DNA from: Corinectria fuckeliana
Taxonomy: Eukaryota; Ascomycota; Sordariomycetes; Hypocreales; Nectriaceae
Direction: 5' to 3'
DNA: 64,000 bases
Assembly: GCA_019137255.1 (NCBI GenBank)
Contig: WPDH01000064.1
Location: 715 to 64,714 of the forward strand
Within the stretch, counting starts at the first letter, position 1. Each line of letters begins with the position of its first letter. The notes under the pieces were generated by a model, which saw only the letters and a list, made by a program, of their open reading frames with translations, was not told the DNA's origin and ran no database searches. Both the position numbers and the translations under genes were made by a program. Positions 56,501 through 64,000 of the stretch are shown here, one piece after another.

Positions 56501-58952
56501 CCAAGACTAAACAGGGCAAGGAGTTCGTCGAGCAGGGCAAGGTTAAATGGTCCGTTTACGGGGAATATGCCAAGGAAAACAACGTCTACGCTGTTGGGCT
56601 CTACATGACTATGCTTCTCGCTGCGCAGACGGCTAACATTGGTAAGTCCCCTGTTTCTAAAACACTGGTGTGATTCGATTCTGACAATGTAATGCAGGTG
56701 GTTCCGTCTGGCTCAAGGAGTGGTCCGAGAGAAACCAAGACTCGGGCACGAACTCCCATGTTGGAAAATACATTGGCATCTACTTTGCTTTTGGTATTGG
56801 AGCATCTGCACTCACTGTTGTTCAGACACTGATCCTGTGGATCTTTTGCTCCATCGAGGTTTGTACTGACTTATCTGACTGGCTGCCAGAGCATTCAACT
56901 GACGCTGAACCCAGGCATCCCGCAAGCTTCACGAGCGAATGGCCAACGCCATCTTCAGGTCTCCCATGTCTTTCTTTGACACCACACCGGCTGGACGAAT
57001 CCTCAACAGATTCTCGAGGTAAGCAAAGCTGGACAACTGCGTCCCGTCCCTACGAGGTTATACGGGGGAACAATCGTGCTGACAGATCCATAGTGATATC
57101 TACCGTGTCGATGAGGTTCTGGCTAGAACCTTCAACATGCTCTTCGTCAATGTGGCCCGATCGGGCTTCACATTGGTTGTCATCTCCGTGTCAACGCCGG
57201 CCTTCATTGCTTTGATCGTCCCGTTAAGCCTTACGTATTACTGGATCCAGCGTTATTACCTCCGGACTTCCCGGGAGCTCAAGAGATTGGACAGCGTCAG
57301 CCGCAGCCCCATCTACGCGCACTTCCAGGAGTCTCTCGGCGGTATCACGACCATCCGTGCGTACCGACAGCAGCAGCGGTTCGAGCTGGAGAACGAATGG
57401 CGGGTCGACGCCAATCTCCGCGCCTTCTTCCCGTCCATCAGCGCGAACCGCTGGTTGGCCGTGCGTCTCGAATTCATTGGTGCTATCGTCATCCTCGCCG
57501 CTGCAGGTTTCGCTATCATCTCCGTGGCCAATAACAGCGGTCTTAGCCCCGGCCTGGTCGGTCTGGCTATGTCATACGCCCTTCAGATCACCACGTCGTT
57601 GAACTGGATTGTCCGACAAACCGTGGAAGTCGAGACCAACATCGTGTCGGTGGAACGTGTGCTGGAGTACGCAGACCTGCCCAGCGAAGCACCTGAGATT
57701 ATTGCCGACAAGCGACCCCCGGTATCCTGGCCCGCCAAGGGCGAGGTCGACTTTGTCAACTACAGCACCCGCTACAGGGAGGGACTGGACCTGGTGTTGA
57801 AGAACATCAACCTCGACATCAAGTCGCACGAGAAGATCGGCGTGGTGGGCCGAACAGGTGCGGGCAAGTCATCCTTGACTCTCGCCTTGTTCCGCCTCAT
57901 TGAGCCTGCTTTGGGCCACATTGACATCGATAACGTCGACACGTCTTCCATTGGCCTTCTTGACCTTCGACGTAGACTCGCCATCATCCCCCAGGATGCC
58001 GCGCTCTTCGAGGGCACGGTTCGCGATAATCTCGACCCCGGCCACGTCCGTGACGATACGGAGCTCTGGAGCGTCCTAGGTAAGCATCACACTGCAACCC
58101 TCCCACATCCCCACATTTCGAACCCCGGGAAAGGCGGGTTGCATCTGTCATCACCATCACACTCGCGTCACATCTGCTAACATGGAACACTCGCCACAGA
58201 ACACGCCCGACTCAAGGACCATGTCTCGAGCATGGGTGGTGGCCTGGAAGCCAAGATCAACGAAGGAGGTACGTCTACGGCGCTTTCGCTTTCTGTCGGC
58301 ATTTTTTGCTTGACGGAGTCGCTTCCTGTGTACCGACGACTGGCACCTTGGCCTCTCCCGAAGATGGTGGCATCACAGATGGCTGCCCCATCGTGGTCGC
58401 AGGGGCATGGCTCGTCAGCCTCGACGGGCACCGACTGGCCGGAAGAGGATGCGCTTGCATGAGCGCCACGCATAGTATTGAAGTCGCGTGGTCAGCCCGA
58501 CAGGGTCCCTAACCAACCTCTCTTCTTCCGCCGACGCCGGCCGGTTGCCCGTCATCGTGATACCGTCAAGCTAGTTCATTTGTTCGTTTGGTGGTTGACA
58601 CGCGACTAACTCGGTTGGTTTTGTAGGCTCTAATCTCTCCCAAGGCCAGCGTCAGCTCGTGTCTCTGGCGCGTGCTATGCTCACGCCGTCCAACATCTTG
58701 GTTCTCGACGAAGCCACGGCCGCCGTAGACATCGAGACCGACGCCATGCTCCAGGGCACGCTGCGCTCGCCCCTCTTTGCCAGTCGCACCATCATCACCG
58801 TCGCCCACCGCCTTAACACCATCCTGGACAGTGACCGCGTCGTCGTCCTCGACAAGGGTGAGGTGGTTGAGTTTGACACCCCTTCGGCGCTGTTCAAGAA
58901 GGAAGGCGTCTTCTACGGCCTCATGAAGCAGGCCGGCCTCGAGGTGGAATAA
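53549..58952 (+). CDS. YCF1: ABCC/MRP full-length transporter (Ycf1-type vacuolar conjugate pump)
   Basis: Seven exons (53549-53857, 53962-56641, 56698-56858, 56915-57018, 57094-58079, 58200-58268, 58627-58952) encode 1,544 residues. It is an ATP-driven exporter of glutathione conjugates and metals into the vacuole in yeast Ycf1; that role is inferred. An extra N-terminal membrane domain (MSD0, about 1-190) precedes two membrane/nucleotide-binding halves. NBD1: GRVGAGKSS (about 670), LSGGQKARVSLARA, IYLLDDVLSAVDSH. NBD2: GRTGAGKSS (about 1336), LSQGQRQLVSLARAM, ILVLDEATAAVD. Both halves keep the ABC signature; NBD1 has Asp in place of the catalytic Glu (LLDDV), the usual ABCC asymmetry. The linker holds LRRAST (about 925-930), a basophilic-kinase site in the R region that regulates Ycf1. 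Bpt1 or another ABCC is the alternative. Confidence 0.93.
53885..53910. repeat. Tandem 7-mer inside intron 1 of the ABCC gene
   Basis: AATTGCG is repeated 3.7 times head to tail inside the first intron (53858-53961). It is presumably responsible for the greater length of this intron compared with its neighbours. Confidence 0.9.
58269..58626 (+). other. Unusually long intron of the ABCC gene
   Basis: 358 nt, against 56-120 for the other introns of this gene. The donor is GGAG|GTACGT and the acceptor TTTGTAG, phase 1. It splits NBD2 just before the LSQGQ signature. Stops in the host frame exclude retention. Confidence 0.8.
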
Positions 58953-58991
58953 GCTTGTACCCGGGCACACTCGCATGAACGAGTATGTACA

Positions 58992-59012
58992 GTCGGGGCT
59001 CGAACCCCCGAC
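58992..59012. repeat. 7-bp hairpin resembling a tRNA T-arm, in the ABCC 3' flank
   Basis: GTCGGGG and CCCCGAC pair perfectly around a 7-nt loop CTCGAAC; the reverse strand reads GGTTCGAGCC, the box B consensus. No matching acceptor, D-arm or anticodon arm can be built, so it is not a complete tRNA. Confidence 0.6.
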
Positions 59013-61579
59013 AGAAAGGGGGTGGGTTGTATTTGATGCGATCTCAACGGAACAAATTTGTATAGGTAGTCAAACACTAAAGACATTGACTCTCGCACGG
59101 GTCCAAGCATAGATAGACCTGGTAGCGATGGCGAGGTTTGGAAAAATATCATCGTGGGTTCTCTTTAAGCCGTGCGCACCCCTAGCGCCATTCATCTTAA
59201 CGCCCGCGATCCCGCGATGGCGCTCGCCAAGGTCAAAAGTCTTAGACGCCGTTTGTTGTGGAGGGACACACGGGCTCATGGACATTTCCTGTCAAGTTGC
59301 TACCAGGACGCTTGCGGCGTGGCTGGCCCAGCCGACGGACCTGCAGGCGGGCAGAAACCGTTATCTACAGCAGAAGCTGGACCAACGCCTCACGTTGTGC
59401 GCCATCGGGCTAGCTGGGGAGCTTCCCCAGACTTGCAGGAAGGGAGGACCGTCGCGTTTGAGTATGTAAATGAGGGCGCATGGGAGAAGCAAACATGAGT
59501 CTCATTGTGCCAGGGGAGAGTGTTGTTTGCTGTTTTGTAAGCATAAGTAGGTGCTATTGACGACCATCGCTCAATGCTACCTCCACGGTGGGGCCCCAGC
59601 AGATGGCCAAGGGGTCGAAATAGATCTTCGATGGGCCTACATATGATTCTCTCAGACTTGGGATCGTCCACGTGTGGCGAGGAGCCTACGAAGGAACCTG
59701 CGGGCTGTCAAGCCGGACCGCTAATGACATGTGGCGTAAACGACTGGTACATAGGCAATCTTGCACCATCGTCTTCGCCGCTCCAGTGTGGGACTTCCAG
59801 CTAAGAACCTGCGCCAGCAGCTCTTCATGCTTGCTTGTCTACCGAGCGAACGGCGGAGACGGCTCGGAGGATGGGAGGAAGACACACCCAAACTGCGACG
59901 AGGCCGGAACTAGCGAACACGGATGCCAAGTTGTACGAGATAGCGTACTCGTGCGCCGGGGTGGATGTCGTGTAACACTCCTGCTGCTGACTGATGACAG
60001 AGCCAACAACCTCTGCTCGTCAAGCCGGGAAGTATGTGCCGGGAATACCAACTTCTAACTGGTAACATGGATTTCCCCAGACAGATGGCCCAGAGCTCAC
60101 AGGTTACTAACGGCTCGGCGTTACCCCAGATCCCTCAAGCGGACAAAACATGCTGTGCAAGGGAATTAGAAGGGCTCCTGATGTCGGCAGGGAGCAGCAG
60201 GTTGAGATGGCGCCAGTTCTCATCTACCCTTGACTATGGAAGCGTTTTGACGCTATTGAATGCTAGACAGTGGGTGCAATCGCTCGAAGCAATGACCCAG
60301 TCCATCCGCACCCTGTCTAGGGATTCTATGACGGCTTGTCCATGTCTCCGTACAGTGAGGGGATGAGAGACATCTCGTCTCTTCGCGGAAGTGCAGATCG
60401 AATCAGCGGCATCAAGAATGTGTCCAAGCTCCAGATCTGGTCGAGGCTAACTGATGCTGGTCGGTGCTGCAGCTGTAGTCCTGGTGGTGGCGCCGTGTGA
60501 CTGAGACAGTTGGCGTTGAGCGTTGCGATTGGGTGTTCGGACTGTCTGAGGTTGTAGAGGGGCACTGGCTCCTTCGGACGAGACGATGAGTGGCGGGGTG
60601 GTCTCTTAGGTCACGCATGAAGCGTCACGACTCTTACCTGTGTGTTGACAATTGCTGATGCAAAATCCGCGTTAGCGGTGCAGCTAGACCTACCTGCGAG
60701 GTGGCGATATGGGGGCTAGTGAATGCCATGGCTTGCAAGCTTCCATTATCCGTCAACGTGTGTGCAGCAATGGCATGGGAGGTTGGGAACGACGATTTTA
60801 AGGTGGAAAGAGGCGTCAAGTGAAGTTGGCGGTTGGCTGAAGCGCTGACAAGGATATGTGTTGGTCCAGGGTCTCGAAGCTGACCTGTCTCGTTACCACG
60901 CCGTCGGCGTCGATCCATGGTGCCCATGTTTTCTGACGCGGATCTTGCTGGCTGTAAGCGGCCAAGTACAAGTAGGCCTAGGTATGTGGTTGGCCTTCAT
61001 CTCGGTAAGCCGGATTCCATTCCCAGCCAAGGGCTCAACTGGGTTCGGAGATGATTTGACACAACGAAGCAAACAAGGTGCGTAAGAGAGTGACGCAGAT
61101 CCGAGGAGATGACTCGAGGTCAATTGAGGGGTTACTGCGAAGGTACAAATCGTCACTGCGAGGTTGTCGATCGAGATATAGCGCGGCTGTAGGGTGTGTG
61201 TAAAGTCTGTAAAGACCATGGGCTGGCTGGGTTATGTAGTGAGGTTCGAAAACGGCGAGCTCCCGACCGGCTGGGACGGTGACGAGTTGGTAGCGAAAGG
61301 GTGATTGTGTTATTGCTCGATGATCTCGATGGCCCTGCATCTGTCGTTATGATAACGAGGGCATGTGGGCCGACGAGGCGGCGGAAAGAGCACGGCAGAC
61401 TGGGGTATGCGAACCTGGCGCAGAGAAGGCGGATGCTAGTGATGTTTCCGTCTGCAAGCTAGATAGGTACATACTATGTAGGTGTTGATTTGAAGGGGTG
61501 ACTGTGTGGGAGCTTGGACGACCCGCGACCTTGGTCCAGCGCGCTCCCGCTACCCCATTGTCTTGCCCTGGTGCTTGCA

Positions 61580-61593
61580 GGGGGGGGGGGGGG
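61580..61593. repeat. Poly-G run (14)
   Basis: Fourteen consecutive G in intergenic DNA. Length may be inexact because homopolymers are prone to sequencing error. Confidence 0.9.
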
Positions 61594-62116
61594 TTTGCAG
61601 ATTGGAGTGATGGCCGTCCGACATCATCCATGTGACGCCATGAGAGCTCGTTGGTGGCACAAACCGGCGACCGGCAGTCTTCTTGCTGTCGACCAACGAG
61701 GACAACGCAGGGCTTGGAGGGAGGGAGGATTTGGAGGAAAGCGGCCTATCGTGAGGGTGGAGTTCGAGATCGTGGCCGGCAGTGGCCAGCCCGGAGATGT
61801 GGGAGGCGAATGGCACGCGTGTGGTGGCATTGAACTGGTTTCTTTCGAGGTGATTAGCTGGCAATCACTCCTTGGTTCCGTGGTCGGATAGCTGCGAGAA
61901 CGTTCAAGACGTGGGGGTTGAGCTTCGAGAACAAAGATGATGCGAACAGTGCATGTACAGTGTAAAGGCAGAGGGTGGGCGAAGAAGCTCCCTCCATTGT
62001 GATAACACCACTCAGCCATTTTGCTTTTGGGAGGTGAGGCGACATCAAACCGCATGATGCAGGGTCCGTGACCTTCGTGAGACATGGAGGAACGTGTGTG
62101 TAAAGTACCTTGCACA

Positions 62117-62134
62117 GCCGCCGCCGCCGCCGCC
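62117..62134. repeat. (GCC)6 microsatellite
   Basis: Six uninterrupted GCC units in intergenic DNA. Confidence 0.9.
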
Positions 62135-63057
62135 GCCTCTGGCCGACGACTGGACGAGAGAGCATCGTTGCCTAGTGTAGTTTCCCCGGGGAATCAATAA
62201 TTGCTTCTAGTCACATGATGATGGTGGTCTCATCTACTTCGTACGAGTGTTGGTCTGTTGAATGGCCATGACGATGATGTCCAAAGCTGCTGGACGGACG
62301 AGGCTTGTGGAGAGTAGATCTTAATCCACGGATCCAACGCGATCGTGACTTGGAGGAGAACTTAATCGAGATGGACAACTGAGGGTATAACTTGACTAAT
62401 CCTGCTTCGTAGCGCCTGCCTCATAGTATGTAAAGCCGGGGTACGCAGCTGAACCTTGATATTCGGGCAGCGGGATAAAAATACACGAGACGATGCCCCG
62501 CGAGTGCGCTACGTACGACGTAAATAACTAACTTTCTTTTTTTCTCCGCATGCTTATGGCTTCGTAGTGTATTCTGAGGCGGATGCCGATTGGGTTTAGA
62601 TCAGGTACAGGATGGCCTTTGCCTCACAAAGAGTAGCCGGCCGGCCGTTGCGAGAGAAATCTTCTCGGCGGTGACGGAATATCAGAAGCCTCGTTGACTG
62701 GCGAATCGAGGTACGTAGTAGGGACTCTCAGGAGGCGTTTCGGGGAGCGGGACCCTGCCGTCGGTAATTGCGTATCCTGGCTGGGGGTCTTGGGCGAAGT
62801 TGGATGTTTGAGTCGACGATCTCCCTTGGTGGATCCAAGCTCGGACGGGACGAGCATCTGGGAGGGGTAGATTGCTTCGTAGATTATTGGAGCAGAACGA
62901 AGCGTACATAGTACGTAGTATGTAAAGCCGTTCGTTCATGGCACCAATCCTGTGGCTGACGCACTGCCCAGTCCGTGGCATAGCGGGCGACCTCCGAGGG
63001 GTCAGGACTTCGAAGAAGCGAGTGGGCTGGGTGCTTTAGTACGAAGTAGCATGTGGC

Positions 63058-63080
63058 GTGTGTGTGTGTGTGTGTGTGTG
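63058..63080. repeat. (GT)n microsatellite
   Basis: About eleven and a half GT units in intergenic DNA. Confidence 0.9.
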
Positions 63081-64000
63081 CTCTTCCCGCTCCCTGTTTG
63101 ATGGGTCTGAGAGAACAGCTCTGCACGCACAGGGCAAGTTGAGCGCAGCAGGGATTGAGATCCTAGTCCGCGTTGCTTGGTCCCCTACGTTCCCTGCCGC
63201 AGTTGCGCAGTCCCCCAATTCCCATGGGCTTTTGGCGCCTGCTATGTACCTGGAAGGATTCTCCAGCGACATGGCTGCCGTTTCCCGTGGTTGTCTGCAG
63301 AAACCTGGGCTTTGGTTGCATGAGCACGCGTCGCCAAGGAGTATCGCCCTCTAGCCCGTTCTCCATCTTGCCAATTCCAGAGCAGCGAGGCGCAACGCGG
63401 GCTGGAATACGGTTGGGGTTAGTACGTAGGCCGGGGGAGGGGAGAGTGGTCTTCAACTAGACGCTGGAGATTGGAGATTGAACCGGGACCAAGCCTGCAA
63501 AGCCCTGAGCCAAGAGCCGAGCCGGACCTCCCGCTGCCAGGCCGTCGCCACAGCCAAGCCTTGTTGGTGCGAGCGTCGAACAGGGCCTGTCAGGTTCAGG
63601 TTGAGTACATAGTAGGGAGGACGAAGGACGACAGCGTTCCCAGCTTGAGAACCCACCACGAACGGGCCTATCGTCGGTCGATACCGCTCCAAACTTTGCT
63701 TCCTGCGGTACTGCCGCAAGCCGGTACTCGTTGGGAGGGGCGGAGACTCGAGGGAGGAATCTAGTAGGTACCTACCTTCCTAGGGCTTGACAACGCGTGA
63801 CTCGTCACAGGACTACGGGTAGTACTTCTTGGAAATCGGTCCATCCCGTCGCGGGCAACGGTACTCATCTGGACGGGAGTGTAGCCAGGTCCCGCCCGGG
63901 CTGTATGTACGAAGTGCCTAAAGTGCCTACTAGGTACTAGGTATCTGGTACTTATGTGGAGAGAGATGATGGTAAGTGTGTGCGGCGGCCTGCCTGCCCC

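Larger units (their letters stand above)
58953..64000. other. Gene-poor 5-kb right end
   Basis: No coding sequence that I can support. Open frames are short, overlap on both strands and resemble nothing. GC content is normal, unlike the AT island at the left end. It holds several microsatellites, TACCTAGG-type words near 63763-63950 and a T-arm-like hairpin beside the ABCC stop. Confidence 0.45.

Noticed and set aside
58987..59065. tRNA gene on the minus strand
   Set aside because: Only the T-arm folds. The required acceptor partner and the anticodon and D arms are absent at tRNA spacing.
61624..62115. 163-residue minus-strand frame
   Set aside because: Low-complexity Pro/Ser composition and no support; it probably reflects GC-rich intergenic DNA.

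Overview
The window is nuclear DNA of a filamentous ascomycete, most likely a sordariomycete. Genes lie on both strands as separate units, with short introns (about 50-120 nt) that carry GT..AG borders and CTAAC-type branch sites. Intergenic gaps run from 0.3 to 5 kb. The first 577 bases are extremely AT-rich and TA-rich, as expected of a repeat degraded by RIP. The protein set (fungal TTI1, MAK11, TIM23, NPY1, CAB5, an INSIG-type protein and a Ycf1-type ABC transporter) fits Pezizomycotina. I found no rRNA, tRNA or CRISPR. Exon joins below were worked out by hand from splice motifs and reading phase.

Layout. 1-6.1 kb: AT-rich island, sparse DNA, then a HeLo-domain/pseudokinase gene convergent with a 72-residue cysteine-rich CYSTM-type gene that no long open frame reveals. 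8-17.8 kb: Ark1/Prk1-type kinase, MAK11 WD40 protein, INSIG-family membrane protein and a small unrecognised protein. 20.4-26.5 kb: two-RING/LON-domain protein, a Ser/Glu-Lys repeat protein whose terminal exon is rich in WG/GW, and dephospho-CoA kinase. 27.5-33.6 kb: two unrecognised low-complexity proteins and TIM23. 35.9-41.7 kb: PQ-loop transporter, NADH pyrophosphatase and a coiled-coil orphan. 42.2-44.0 kb: amino-acid permease, followed by 3.8 kb without a supported gene. 47.9-59 kb: TTI1 divergent from a DUF1749-type alpha/beta hydrolase, then the seven-exon ABCC transporter. 59-64 kb: no supported gene, several microsatellites.

Most genes are unrelated housekeeping units. The accessory part is the left end. 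There a HeLo four-helix domain fused to a catalytically dead kinase fold has the same architecture as the animal necroptosis executor MLKL, beside an AT-rich island and tail to tail with the CYSTM gene. Two introns appear to use GC instead of GT donors. The WG/GW-rich terminal exon could be an Argonaute-type interaction platform, which is inference.
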